The notes under the pieces: model-generated
The model's input: only the letters and a program-made list of their open reading frames with translations
What the model was told of the DNA's origin: nothing
The model's database searches: none
Shown here: positions 1-11,464 of the stretch, piece after piece
Layout of the letters: each line of letters opens with the position of its first letter
How positions within the stretch are numbered: position 1 is the stretch's first letter
Assembly (NCBI GenBank): GCA_965153355.1
Contig: OZ231128.1
Coordinates: 1 to 64,000 of the forward strand
Direction: 5' to 3'
DNA length: 64,000 nt
From: Flaccisagitta enflata
Lineage: Eukaryota > Chaetognatha > Sagittoidea > Aphragmophora
Program-made: the position numbers and the translations under genes

Positions 1-638
1 GAGATTTTTTCCATCTCCTTAGTGTGCACATTCAGGTCACAAGGGCAACTTATATCAATTATGTACACTTTTTTATTGATTTTGTCCCTTACGACAATAT
101 CTGGCCTATTTGCTCTTGCAGTTGTTATAGGCATATCCCAGATTAGTTCGATTTTCCCATCCATGTAGACCTCAGCTGGTCGGTGAAGATGCCATTTTGG
201 TTCAGTTTGGATACCATATTGGTTGCATATTTGATAGTGAACATATCTAGCAACACTATTGTGTCTATCAAAGTATTCCTTCTTGGCGAGGGAGTCACAA
301 CCAGCAAGGATGTGAAAGGTTGTTTCACTCTCTTTCTTACATATTCTACATAGGTCAGATTCTCTGTTCTTTAGAATATGGCGCTCATGCCATCTCGTGA
401 ATATGGCCATCTCCTGTAGACCAAAGATGTATGCTTCAGATTGTGGTGAGAGGTGACATTTTTCTATCCATGAGAGGCATGTTTTTACATCATAATCTTT
501 TTCAATCATTTGTCGGAATAGCGAGCCATGTTGGGGTTTTGATAAAAAAGTGTCGTAACGGTCTTTGTGGATAGTCTCCTTCATTTTCTGTGATATGATT
601 TTAGCCTGTCTCAGCAGTGGTCTACTTTCAAGAGACAG
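1..638 (-). pseudogene. Non-LTR (LINE) retrotransposon fragment, C-terminal end of the reverse transcriptase ORF
   Basis: Read on the minus strand, one frame stays open from about 638 down to the window edge. It begins near PLLRQAKIISQKMKETIHKD, passes through a CCHC-type cluster (CRICKKESETTFHILAGC) and ends with RPDIVVRDK followed by YIIDISCPCD. Family knowledge: a zinc knuckle followed by an RPD...D-type (PD-(D/E)xK, restriction-like endonuclease) block is the C-terminal end of several invertebrate non-LTR retrotransposons. The reverse transcriptase core is absent: homology stops at an AG-rich microsatellite at about 640, as expected for 5' truncation during insertion. The 3' end lies outside the window. 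The frame has no stop in 210 codons, so this copy is not old or is under weak decay. I recognised it by motif, not by search. Confidence 0.72.
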
Positions 639-639
639 A

Positions 640-1000
640 AGACAGAGACAGAGAGACAGAGACAGGGCAGGGAACACAGAGAGAGAGAAAGAGAGAAGAA
701 TATGGTAATGAAGGTGAGGAAGAAAAATGAGGCTAGCGCAAAATGATATAAGGAATACAGAATAGCCTCAGGGAAAGAACTAAGTAATTTTCATGCCTCA
801 CTGAACGCCTGATGGAACATGAGAGACAGAACCAGGTGGAGAAAGAGAAAGTGAAAGAAATAGATATGTATCAGCACTGAGAGAGAGATAGAGAAAGAGA
901 GAGAGTGAAAGTGAGAAGTGAAATTGAAGAATGAAAGGAAAAGTGAAGAAGAAGAAGAAGAAGAGGCGAGAGAAGCGAGAAGGCATCAGATAAACAAGGA
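640..1000. repeat. AG-rich low-complexity tract
   Basis: The top strand is almost all purine, with GAGACAGAGA and GAAGAAGAAG runs. Short open frames here encode only S/L/F or K/E runs and look like by-products of base composition. No gene seen. Confidence 0.7.
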
Positions 1001-1153
1001 GGAAAACAAACCACACAAGGGTCAAACTTGTAACCAACCAAGGAAGAAGTATCGCGTTTATGGAGATGTTGAAAGATCAAACCCAAAAGAGGATAGCCCA
1101 AAAACAGACCAACAGTACGTTAGCCAGAGTGCCTAGAAATGGCAACATTGAAC

Positions 1154-1392
1154 TTCCCTTGGCAAAAATGTTTTCGTTTCTCTCAAATGAGCAATTGCAG
1201 AACTTTCAATACAACCAGGAACCATCATTGAGGTGAGGTTGAAGTTTGCATTGAATTATCGTTGCAATCTTTATTTTCATTATGCAAATTTTGCCTCTGT
1301 TGTACATATCTATGGAGACTTCAAAGCCACCCTAATGATGGTTCCTGGTTGATTTGAGAGTCATGCCAAGGAACAGCCTTTTTGCCAGGGGA
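1154..1392. repeat. Foldback (inverted-repeat) element, about 240 bp
   Basis: The outer ends TTCCCTTGGCAAAAATG and TTTTTGCCAGGGGAA are complementary. Inside, CAACCAGGAACCATCATT (from about 1215) pairs with AATGATGGTTCCTGGTTG (to about 1353). It reads as a small non-autonomous palindromic element with no coding capacity. Confidence 0.55.
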
Positions 1393-1395
1393 ATT

Positions 1396-2003
1396 ACAAT
1401 CTCGGCTTTTCAAGGCATCCTGACAAACGTAACCAACAATATGATAGAAAACTTATTTGATATGGAGGAGTGATAACTGGAGCAAAACTGCCACATTTAA
1501 ACAAGAAATGAAAGGATTTCTTAATCTTATCAAAAAGACAGTCGATCTTTTGGTGTGTCAGTAGGTCCGCAATACATATCGTGTTTGCACATAAGTTACT
1601 GGGGTATTCATAGCGTCCAAACAAATACTCGGGGGAATTTATTTTCCTTTTATAGAGGTATGGTTTTCTAATCAATATTGCTAGTGTCAATACTTCCATC
1701 GGTACTTAAGTAATCTTTGATTGTAACTTCTGTAAGATAGTTTGTGTATACTTCATGGTATACGCCGTCTTTGGATCGGAGTGTATTATTGTACAACTTT
1801 GTAGCTCCTAAACTACTGGATCAAAAGTATTCACGGTTGTTAAGACCATAAGACCAAAAGATCAAAAGACTAAACGACTAAATGACTAAATGACTAAAAG
1901 ACTAAAAGACAAAAAGACTAAAAGACTAAAAGTAAATTGACTGAAAAAACTTTAAATGACTTAAAATGACTTTAAATGACATAAAATGATGTAAAACAAA
2001 AAA
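1396..2003. other. No gene seen; short GACTAAAA tandem run at its right end
   Basis: The sequence has no supported coding signal. From about 1846 to 1935 an 8-9 base unit (GACTAAAA and close variants) repeats about ten times, just before a family S copy. Confidence 0.5.
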
Positions 2004-2097
2004 AAACTAAGTGTGACGGACAGACGGACCAACAGACTGACGGACCGACCAACAGATGGACAGAGGGGGTCATAGAGTCGCGTGCACGCGACTAAAA
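2004..2097 (-). repeat. Family S interspersed repeat, truncated copy
   Basis: A GACGGACC-type tract leads into GAGTCGCGTGCACGCGACTA at its right edge, which is the palindromic end of family S in reverse orientation. The GTGTATCCGGCC half of the family is missing. Confidence 0.6.
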
Positions 2098-2369
2098 ATT
2101 TCAAAACATTTTGGTAAAGATATCAATCCGCTTGAATCAATCCTCTGTGCAGTTTGCCCCTCGTATGTCCGTATCATCTCAAGTCGAAGGAGCAAATCTA
2201 CTGTACTCAAAGGATTGGTATTTGTATGTAAAGATATATATATATGTGAGAAAGAAATAGCGGGAGAATATATCATGAAAAGTCGAAGCAAAGAGTCTCA
2301 CAGATAGGGAGATATCAAACAATCTACTGAACGAGAAACTTAGACAAAAAAGAAAGAGTCAGGGCGTGA

Positions 2370-2640
2370 AAAATGCGTATGTTCCCGTTGAACACGTTTA
2401 CAGTGTGAACACATATTGATGAATTTTTACTGTCCCACGAGGGAGTGAGCAAAGCAAGTGAGGGAGCCCATGAACTGAGCGAGCGAGCAAAGCGAGCACA
2501 GCAAAGCAAAGCAGAGTGTTGCAGAGCGAGTGAGTGAGTGGAGTGAGTGGCGCGAGCAAATGAACGTAGCGAGCGACCGAGTGGCCCGTTAAAAACGCGA
2601 TGGTCTCTGACTAGAAACGCAGCCAGTGACAGAGATGAAT
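2370..2640 (-). repeat. Family C interspersed repeat (GCTCGCTCAC type)
   Basis: The copy runs from GTTCCCGTTGAACACGTTTA through TGTCCCACGAGGGAGTGAGC and a GAGCGAGCAAAGC tract to GAGTGGCCCGTT. The same order of blocks recurs at 8160, 8405, 32105, 44065 and 48865. Confidence 0.65.
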
Positions 2641-3012
2641 ACGCGATCGCTCATGTAGCAGCATATATACCTTGGAAACAGACGAGGAGGGAAAAAGGGA
2701 AATACAAAAAGTACATTTAATCAATATCCGAGTTTGCACGTGTTGCTCGCGGCCGTGAGCTACCAAGTAGGCCGGTTGCCGCTTCATTGCCTCTTGACTA
2801 CGCGCAACGGAGAAGCGAATATCTGTCTGGAATCAAGACACAGTGCGCCAAACCTGATGGTAGCTTAAATAAAATCAACGCTCTAAGAAACTATTTTAAA
2901 ATTGTTCTTCTGAGAGTTTTGAGACAATTTTTGGCCTTTTGACCACATAGAAAATGTCACATAATACCTCTATGATTAATTGTATGATAGGTGGAACAAT
3001 ATCCCTCACTAT
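2641..3012. other. No gene seen
   Basis: Mixed sequence without an open frame I would support. It ends at the TA that borders the M1 element. Confidence 0.4.
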
Positions 3013-3013
3013 A

Positions 3014-3617
3014 CAGTACGATTGGAGAAAAGACAACTTAGAATGGAGGATAGATTTTAAATATCTTAATTTTATTTGATGTATAAAAAAATTAAGATCC
3101 ATGTTAATTAAAGGTTGCTCTATTGCTTGAATACATTGGCTTCTCTCATTTTTCAACTTGTGACTTGAAATCATCAGGACTTCATTTTTTAATGTTCTAA
3201 CCTAGCTCATCAGATCAAGCAAAATTTTATTATATAATTAACAAAAAAAAAAAATCAGCTTAATTTTTCCATTTTTTTAGGTTTTATTTCTATTTCAAGC
3301 TTTGCCCAGATATTAATTTACATAATTAATCTTCTTGAAAAATAACTGTAAAACCAGTAAAAATAGTCCGATTGAGCTGAATTTTTTTTCTAATTTATAT
3401 AAAATTTTTAGCTAAATCTGATGAGCTAGGTTAGAGCGTTGAAAAATAAAGTCCTGATGAAGTTAAGTCACAAATTGAAGAATAAGGAAAGCTAACATAT
3501 TCAAGCAATAGAGCAACGTTTAATTAACATAGATCTCATTTTTTTCATAAATCAAATGAAATCAAGATACCTAAAATCTATCCTCCAGTCTAGGTCGTCT
3601 TTGCTCCCATTGTACTG
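3014..3617. mobile_element. Family M1 palindromic TA-flanked element, copy 1
   Basis: The left half (CAGTACGATTGGAG...) is repeated inverted in the right half (...CTCCCATTGTACTG), so about 200 bp on each side can pair. TA dinucleotides flank both ends (3012-3013 and 3618-3619), the target preference of Tc1/mariner-type transposons. The centre is AT-rich and has no transposase. A second copy lies at 33637-34234 with the same ends and interior (CTAGCTCATCAG), so the boundaries are supported by comparison within the window. Confidence 0.78.
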
Positions 3618-3852
3618 TACCTAACCTGAAAAATATGGAAGAGGGTCTCAATGACTAGTAAAACTAACTTAGCAAACATCCATTCTGAGTCTAACCCAAA
3701 ACACTAATGCTTACTAAAATAGCTAAGGGCAAATGATGGTTACCTGTGTTACCAAAATTCAACATATCACCAGAGGGTAACATTGTTAAGAAAGCATATA
3801 ATGAATTTTTTGTCTTGAATGAATAATTATTATGAACAGACCTTTTTAGAAA

Positions 3853-4042
3853 TGAATGAATGAATGAATGAATGAATGGATGAATAAATGAATGAATGAA
3901 TGAATGAATAAATGAATGAATGAATAAATGAATAAATGAATGAATGAATAAATAAATGAATGAATGAATGAATGAATGATTGAATGAATGAATGAATGAA
4001 TGAATGAATGAACAAATGATTGCATGAATGAATGAATGAATA
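3853..4042. repeat. (GAAT)n tetranucleotide microsatellite
   Basis: About 45 units of GAAT/TGAA with occasional A or T substitutions. The long S/F/I/H reading frames across it are composition artefacts. Confidence 0.9.
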
Positions 4043-4167
4043 ATGAGGTTGGCTCTGCTTTTCTGATAAAAAAGCTTCAGATTTTGTAAATAAAAAATTT
4101 GCATGACCAACAAAATCATCAATCAACCAATCAATACCAAGCACCATTTAACAGATTGCTTTCAGCA

Positions 4168-4236
4168 ACAACAACAATGCATCCAACAATGCATCCAACA
4201 ATGCATCCAACAATGCATCCAAAAATGCATCCAAAA
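4168..4236. repeat. 12 bp tandem repeat CAACAATGCATC
   Basis: Five or six head-to-tail copies of CAACAATGCATC, decaying to CAAAAATGCATC. The 12 bp length keeps a C-I-Q-Q frame open by chance. Confidence 0.75.
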
Positions 4237-4239
4237 TGT

Positions 4240-4500
4240 GTCACGGTGCCAAACATGTGACGTGTATGGAGAGACAGGTGGGCAAACAGACAGATGAAGC
4301 AACAGAGTAGCAAAGGAGACTCTCAAAACATATTAGTTGATTGTTTCACTCAGTATCTAGGATCTCACCGCGGCCAAAAACAGCCGAGAGACGCACTGAA
4401 AGGACGGGCTAACTAACAGAGGGTCTAACAGACAGATGGACAGGCAGATGGACAGACAGACCCTCTTATAGAAAAACATTCCTAAAAAATAAACTGATTT
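4240..4500 (+). repeat. Family T interspersed repeat
   Basis: It shares with 6000-6310 the ordered blocks CATGTGA, GAGAGACAG, CTCAAAACATATT, ATCTCACCGCGGCCAAAAAC, a GACAGATGGACAG tract and CCTCTTATAGA. Family T repeats also lie at about 44800 and 56930. Confidence 0.55.
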
Positions 4501-4504
4501 TTGA

Positions 4505-4842
4505 AATACGCCGTCAATCACCAGTCGCGGGTAATCGTGACACTGAAGTAACTTCACCATCAATCATCAGTCAGGGTGACCGGTTGACCATGACGCTGAC
4601 GTTACTTCTCCATCAATCACTAGTCACGGGTAACCGTGACACTGACATAACTTGACCATCAATGTTCAGTCGCCAATGACGGTGACACTAACGTAACTTC
4701 ACCATCAATCACCAGTTGCGGGTATCCTGACACTGACGTTACTTGACGATCAATCATCAGTCGCGGGTGACCGTGACACTGACGGAACTTTATCCTCAAT
4801 CACCAGTCCCGGGTGACCGTGACACTGACGTAACTACACCAC
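4505..4842 (+). repeat. Minisatellite, about 47 bp unit, about 7 copies
   Basis: The unit contains CATCAATCACCAGTCGCGGG, then TGACCGTGACACTGACGTAA and CTTCAC. Copies differ at several sites each. Confidence 0.8.
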
Positions 4843-5120
4843 CTGCTTCACCTTTTTTCTCCCCGCTTTTTTATTCCAAACGCAAGAATCTCCCTCATTC
4901 CCAAATCAATTTCTCTTCTTGATCCAACCCATCGTTACTCACTTTCCCATTGTCTTTCAATAGCCTATATAACCCATTTCTGCTTATCAAACCTTAACTA
5001 GTTAGTATCTCTGTTTTTGTTTTCTTGATTATTCATCTTTTATTTGTTTGTCCTCAACCCGAACAGAGATAACGACCATCTCCATTTCTGAAGACATGAC
5101 CCTAGACGGAACGCACGTAT

Positions 5121-5121
<1 letters not shown>
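4843..5121. other. No gene seen
   Basis: Pyrimidine-rich unique-looking sequence without a supported open frame. Confidence 0.4.

Positions 5122-5180
<59 letters not shown>
5122..5180. repeat. (GA)n microsatellite
   Basis: An uninterrupted GA run of about 29 units. Confidence 0.95.
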
Positions 5181-5181
<1 letters not shown>

Positions 5182-5267
5182 TACCTGAAGGGTGAATTTG
5201 GCTCAAAATTTAGAATTCCTCCCCCATCTAACCATACAATCTAAGCGGCATTTGGGCAGTAAATCAG

Positions 5268-5402
5268 ACAAGCAGAGGTCGGTATTTGATCAAGAAACCC
5301 GCACGGCAACACAATGGTAAAGTATAAGAAAGCAATTCTTCGCCCATTGTAACTCTATAGTGTTGCCGTGCGGGTTTTCTTTCCAGATACCGATCTCCGC
5401 TG
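5268..5402. repeat. Long hairpin (inverted repeat, ~40 bp arms)
   Basis: The left arm AACCCGCACGGCAACAC pairs with the right arm GTGTTGCCGTGCGGGTT. Outside that, AGGTCGGTATTTG pairs with AGATACCGATCT with a few mismatches. The loop is about 45 bases. It may be a small palindromic element; I see no coding. Confidence 0.65.
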
Positions 5403-5426
5403 GCCTTAATTCCATTTTAAATATGA

Positions 5427-5531
<105 letters not shown>

Positions 5532-5999
5532 AAACCGTCAGAGACATTCACAGAACTAGCGACAAATACAGAGATACGTACAGACGTAGACACATAGAGA
5601 AACACAGACAGAGGGACTCACAGAGCGAGGGAGAAGCGAGCGTACACAAACAGACACAAACGCAGATTCACACAAACACTCAGAGGAATAGAAACACCCC
5701 CACGTTCAATTCCTGTCGTTTGAGGCGAAACTATTCCAGCCATTGTCTATCGATCAGTCAAGGCGGTTTTTTTCTCCCTCTGGTTTGATTAGAAAATCTT
5801 TGCGTGAACGGCTAACAGTAATGAGGAAACGAAAGAAAAAAAACGAGAGAAGAAAAAAAATTACAACTATCTAATGGTCAGTGGTTTCCTTGTGAGGTCC
5901 AAAATAGTGAATTATCGCAACAACGTCACTTCGGGGCAGGGGCAGGGGCAGGGAAAAATACTCATACCTTTACACATACCTGAGAATGATTCAAACAAG

Positions 6000-6310
6000 C
6001 CCGACCAGGCAACGATGCGTCCGGGGTGTGTTCCTACGTGTATTCAACATGTGAAATGTATATAGAGAGACAGATGGACGCTCTGACAGATGAAATGACA
6101 GAGTGGTAAAGGAGTAGTAAAGGAGGGACTCAAAACATATTTGTCGATCATCAAAATTCAGTGTAACTAGAATCTCACCGTGGCCAAAAACAGCCAAGAA
6201 ACGCGGTTTTTGCACAGGCGTAATGGACGGACCGACGGACGGACGGACCAACGGACAGACGGACAAACCCTCTTACAGAGATACGTTCCTGACGGACGCA
6301 CCTAAAAACC
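6000..6310 (+). repeat. Family T interspersed repeat, fullest copy
   Basis: In order: ACGATGCGTCCGGGGTGTGT, CATGTGAAATGTATA, GAGAGACAGATGGACG, CTCAAAACATATTTG, CTCACCGTGGCCAAAAACAG, a tract of GGACGGACC units, and CCTCTTACAGAGATACG ending at GACGGACGCACCTAAAAAC. I could not define terminal inverted repeats or a target duplication. Confidence 0.6.
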
Positions 6311-6589
6311 ACCGAATAGGAACCAATACTTTGGATGTGTCCGCGGCCAAAAAGCTTTTGAAAAATCCAACGGCAAGACGGGCAGAACCAGAACGTTTTT
6401 CATTATTTGTCTGGCTCTGTTTTTTTTTCTCCACCCAATTGTGGTGTTGAAGATGATTGGACAATATCTTTTTCCCATATTTTTGAAATATGTGTTTTAA
6501 TTTGTCGACGTATTGTGATTAAAAACTGTTCCTCCCTACTCTGTCCTGGACTATTTCCTTTTCTTTCTCCAGAGTATCTTCTTCCTTTC

Positions 6590-7124
<535 letters not shown>

Positions 7125-7129
7125 AAGAT

Positions 7130-7888
<759 letters not shown>

Positions 7889-7950
7889 AAAGAAAATAAA
7901 AAAAAAGCTTTTACTCACACCATCATTCAAAAGTCATTAGCATGCATGCA

Positions 7951-7951
7951 T

Positions 7952-8046
<95 letters not shown>

Positions 8047-8050
8047 AACA
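7951..8050. repeat. (CA)n microsatellite
   Basis: About 42 CA units preceded by three GCAT units and followed by CAAACACACACAAAC. Confidence 0.95.
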
Positions 8051-8158
8051 GACCAATGCATGATCATAAGAGACAACGACAAACACACGGAAAAATAATA
8101 GGACCCGACAAACATAGAAACGAATGGCAGGATTGGCAAAGTAACATATGCAAAAGAC

Positions 8159-8664
8159 TAAGGGGGTGTTGCTAGTCACCGACAAATGCATTTTGAACGG
8201 GCCACTCGGTCGCTCGCTACGTTTGTTTGCTCGCACCGTTCACTCCACTCACTCGCTACGCAGCGCTCCACTTTGCTATGCTCGCTTCACTCGCTCGCTC
8301 CGTTCATGGGCTCGCTCACTCCCTCTTGGGACAGTAGAAATTCTCGAATATGTGTTCACACTGTGATCGTGTTTAACCGGAACAAACGCGTTTTTGGTGC
8401 TCACTAGAAACACACCGTAAAGGCATGTTTCTACTGACGACCAAAAACGCGTTTGTTCCAATTGAACGCGTTTAAAGTGTGAACACATTCTTATGAATTT
8501 TACTGTCCCACGAGAGACTGACTGGAGTGAGCAAGCCCGTGAATGGAGCGAGCAAAGCACTACGGAGCACGTAAGACGAGTGAGCGGTGCGAGCATATGA
8601 ACGTTGCGAGGGACCAAGTGGCCCGTTAGAAACTTGACTGTCTTTGACTAGTATCACCCCCTTA
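8159..8664. repeat. Inverted pair of family C repeats forming a ~500 bp foldback
   Basis: A forward copy (from AACGGGCCACTCGGTCGCTC at about 8196) and a reverse copy (to CCAAGTGGCCCGTT near 8625) face each other, meeting at about 8405 around CACTAGAAACACACC. The outer ends AAGGGGGTG..CTAGTCA and TGACTAG..CACCCCCTT also pair, suggesting that the pair moves or was duplicated as one unit. Confidence 0.65.
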
Positions 8665-8797
8665 AAGGGTGAGGGGGAAACAAGATTGAGAAATTACGAG
8701 GGAGAAAAGAAATGCATGGTCGAGGCGGAAGAGTGAATTCAAGTCGAAGAAAAAAACAAGGCCAAACATCACGAGTACAACTCAAAATGGTCCAAAT

Positions 8798-9003
8798 GCC
8801 ATTTTTAGTCGCGTGCACGTGATTCTACAACCCGCTCTGTCCGTCTGTCTGTCGGTCCGTCCGTCTGGCAGTCACACTTAACTTTTTTAGCGCTTATGGG
8901 CGGTTTTGGAGTTACTGCTCCTGCCCAACGGCTTGGTTGGTCTATTTCTTCATTGCCCCTGCCTACCCGCACGCGACTTGTGTCAAGGTATGGCCTTGTT
9001 CTC
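8798..9003 (+). repeat. Family S interspersed repeat
   Basis: Starts TTTTTAGTCGCGTGCACG, has CTACAACCCGCTCTGTCCG and a CCGTCTGTC tract, then GCTCCTGCCCAA and GCCTACCCGCACGCGACT, ending in GGCCTTGTT. Confidence 0.75.
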
Positions 9004-9010
9004 TTGTATA

Positions 9011-9607
9011 ACTATGGCAAAGAAAAAAAGCGAACACTTTGTTTTGCTAGTTTCTGCTCAACTATGGGCCTGAACCATAGAAAATCCATGACCGTTTTAA
9101 AGCTCTGCAAAAAATCTTCCAAATGCGACGTTGCTGGTCATTGTAGCTTTATTCGTTTAGAAATGGCAATGGTTTGAAGAAAAAAATCGCCGATTGAAAA
9201 AAGTGCTTATTTCAACTTTTTTTCCAATGAGCGATTTTAGTCTTTCCGTTTTTGTCAATAATGCAGCTCAGGATTGTCTTAGCTGCTCGTTATCCATGAG
9301 CAAATTAAAGAGCTTCAAATTTTCTTTAAAATGGCGCCAAGAATGATTTTTTAACTCAATTTGTTTAGTTTTTATGTTAGAATAAAGATAACCCATGAAA
9401 GTGGCGTAGTGAATTTCCAAATTCTTGACCACCTGTCTTCATTCTAATGCCATTTCTAAACGGATAGAGCTAGAACATCCAGCAAGGTCTCACTTGAAAG
9501 ATCTTTCGCAGATCTTTAAAATGGTCATGGATTTTGCTATGTTTTTCTCATTGCTTGTATGTGAAACATTGACAAACAAGTTGTTCGCTTTTTTTTTTTG
9601 CCATAGT
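9011..9607. mobile_element. Foldback TA-flanked element, copy related to 60468-61014
   Basis: ACTATGGCAAAG...AAGCGAAC at the left pairs with GTTCGCTT...TTTGCCATAGT at the right, with TA outside each end (9009-9010, 9608-9609). Internally GTTTAGAAATGGCA pairs with TGCCATTTCTAAAC. The interior (GAACCATAGAAAATCCATGA, CAGGATTGTCTTAGCTGC, AAAATGGCGCCAAGAA) recurs at 60468-61014. No transposase frame. Confidence 0.6.
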
Positions 9608-9609
9608 TA

Positions 9610-10025
9610 TTCCCTCGTCTTTGACACTGATTCAGAATTGTCCTGAAATGCAGCGTTTCTTTTCAAGGGTTTTCAACTCAAGGCGACATCATCGGCACAC
9701 TAGCCGACAGACCAACTGATAAAGCAGACCGACCAAACGGACACCAGCCAACCAACTGAGGCTCGGTAAGTTAGACCAACTCTGAGACCAACTGTGAGTC
9801 CAACCGAGGCAATGATTGATCGAGAAACGTGGAAACGACCCTCAAAAGTAGAAAATGGGGAGAGTCGAGGTCAAATTTGTTGCGTAAAGGTCACGTCTCA
9901 CACACGCACCAATCGGCTGACAACGAAAAGGCGGTGCTCCAACTTAATTCACTCAAATCTCGCTCCTACCCATTTCCTACCGTTTTTATCGCACCAAATT
10001 CCCTCCCCCTCCACCTTTTCATTTG
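9610..10025. other. No gene seen
   Basis: Contains a CCAACTGA/ACCGACCAA-rich stretch at 9700-9815 and otherwise unique-looking sequence. The frames of 85-121 codons lack any domain or composition signal. Confidence 0.4.
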
Positions 10026-10814
10026 CCTCGCATTTTGGGCAACCGCCCTGAAGGGGTCGATGACCTATGCTTTCACATATATGGGGAGTTTTCTTGTGTT
10101 CCCTATTTTCATTCTTTTGTCCCCCCCCTCCCCTAGCTTGCCAAATTCTGCTGAATTCTGTCTTATTTTGCCATATTTTCCCAATTTCTGCTGAATTTGG
10201 CTATCCCCCTCTCCCCGGCTTTCTGAAGGAGGAGAAAATTCCTATGAATGAATTACGATTCAAAAGCAACAAGCAAATGCTTGTTAGATCGAAGGACAGC
10301 CCAATTAAGTGGCATGTACAACTTTTTTCCAATGGGGTCCACAAAAAAATTCATAAAAAGATAGAGAATAAAAAAATGTACAGTAGATGTCGTCTAGACT
10401 TGGAAATACGGGGCCTTCATTAGACTAGGCCCAACTTGGGCATAACAAAGAAACATTATTACAAAGCACTTGTCATGTTTCATTAGCATAATCAGAGCCC
10501 TATCTCATTGATTTGGACTTGATCTAGGCATTCCGTAATCAATGCTTTAGTTGCATAGAATTACTATAGAGGAAATTTATCTTGAAGCTACAGCCATGTT
10601 TTCTATATAACAACAACATTAATTACGGAATGCCTTGATCAAGTCCAAATCGATTTTCTAAATAGAATGGGCTCTTATCATGCAATTGGGACACAAAAAG
10701 TGCTTGGAAATAATGATTCATTCAAATGCCCAAATTGAGCCCATTCTAGGCCACATATCCTAAATACAATTTGTGCAAATGAAATAAAACTGTTTGTGTA
10801 TGATGCTTATATCC

Positions 10815-11125
10815 TATAGGGTTGACGATGGGGTATGGCAGCTCTGTTGATAGAAAATTCTTTTGAATACACTGAATCAAATTTGCCTCAACTAAACAGC
10901 TGCTCTAATTGGTCTAGTGGTTAACCTACTTGACTTGTGATACATTGTGATCAGATCATTCAAAGGTTCCACAATCAAATCCCACGCTGGTTTTGCAAAT
11001 CAAGCAAAAAGATGAAGCTAAAATTCTGCAAAAAAAGTGATTGATCCTATAGTTTTATACACAAAGTTTTTTTTCTTATGGTAAGCCGCAGGGGGATGCC
11101 ATACCCCATCATCAACCCCTTAACG
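10815..11125. repeat. Inner inverted repeat nested in the TA element
   Basis: GGGTTGACGATGGGGTATGGC near 10819 pairs with GCCATACCCCATCATCAACC near 11098, enclosing about 280 bp that includes the tRNA-like stretch. Confidence 0.6.
10897..10990 (+). ncRNA. tRNA-like sequence (possible SINE head)
   Basis: TTGGTCTAGTGGTTAACC resembles a tRNA A box, and ATCAAATCCC about 50 bases on resembles a B box. CAGC and GCTG at the edges could form part of an acceptor stem. The spacing and missing cloverleaf pairs argue against a working tRNA. A tRNA-derived SINE or a relic is likelier. Confidence 0.35.
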
Positions 11126-11464
11126 TCTATACATTACACCAGCAAAATATCAGTACCTTCACTATAGTGATAGTCAGGTTATGAACTCCCCCGTATTTCC
11201 AAGTCTAGACGACATCTACTGTAACAGGGTCAAAGAAAAGTATACAAAACTATGTGTGAAAATATAGGTCATTGACCCCTTCAGGGCCGCTGCCCAGCGC
11301 CCTGCACCGATCTTTTTCACAAACTACTCCAGCAGGGCACGGGGATTGCTAACCATCAGATGCTTTGCGACTATTTTTCTTTCCTTGCCTTTCCTTCTTT
11401 TTGCGTAAGTTTTTTCTTCTTCTTTTCCCGATTTAATTCAATCACAGAGCACCCAATTTGCCTA

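Larger units (their letters stand above)
10381..11221. mobile_element. TA-flanked inverted-repeat element
   Basis: The terminal repeats start CAGTAGATGTCGTCTAGACT and match for about 33 bp, inverted, at the right end (...AGTCTAGACGACATCTACTG). TA lies outside both ends (10379-10380, 11222-11223). The interior holds two further inverted repeats and a tRNA-like stretch but no transposase. The length and TA target fit a non-autonomous Tc1/mariner-type element. Confidence 0.72.
10026..11370. repeat. Family F foldback repeat carrying a nested TA-flanked element
   Basis: The left arm CCCTGAAGGGGTCGATGACC followed by TATGCTTTCACATATATGGG matches, inverted, AATATAGGTCATTGACCCCT at 11259. This is followed by the family's outer block (AGCAGGGCACGGGGATTGCT near 11335). 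A 841 bp element is inserted between the arms at 10381-11221, so the arms now lie 1.2 kb apart. Confidence 0.6.

Noticed and set aside
3691-4147. Frames with repeated FIHSFIHS
   Set aside because: Direct translation of the (GAAT)n microsatellite.
4170-4236. CRISPR-like short regular repeats
   Set aside because: The 12 bp units are directly adjacent with no spacers, in a eukaryotic context; it is a plain tandem repeat.
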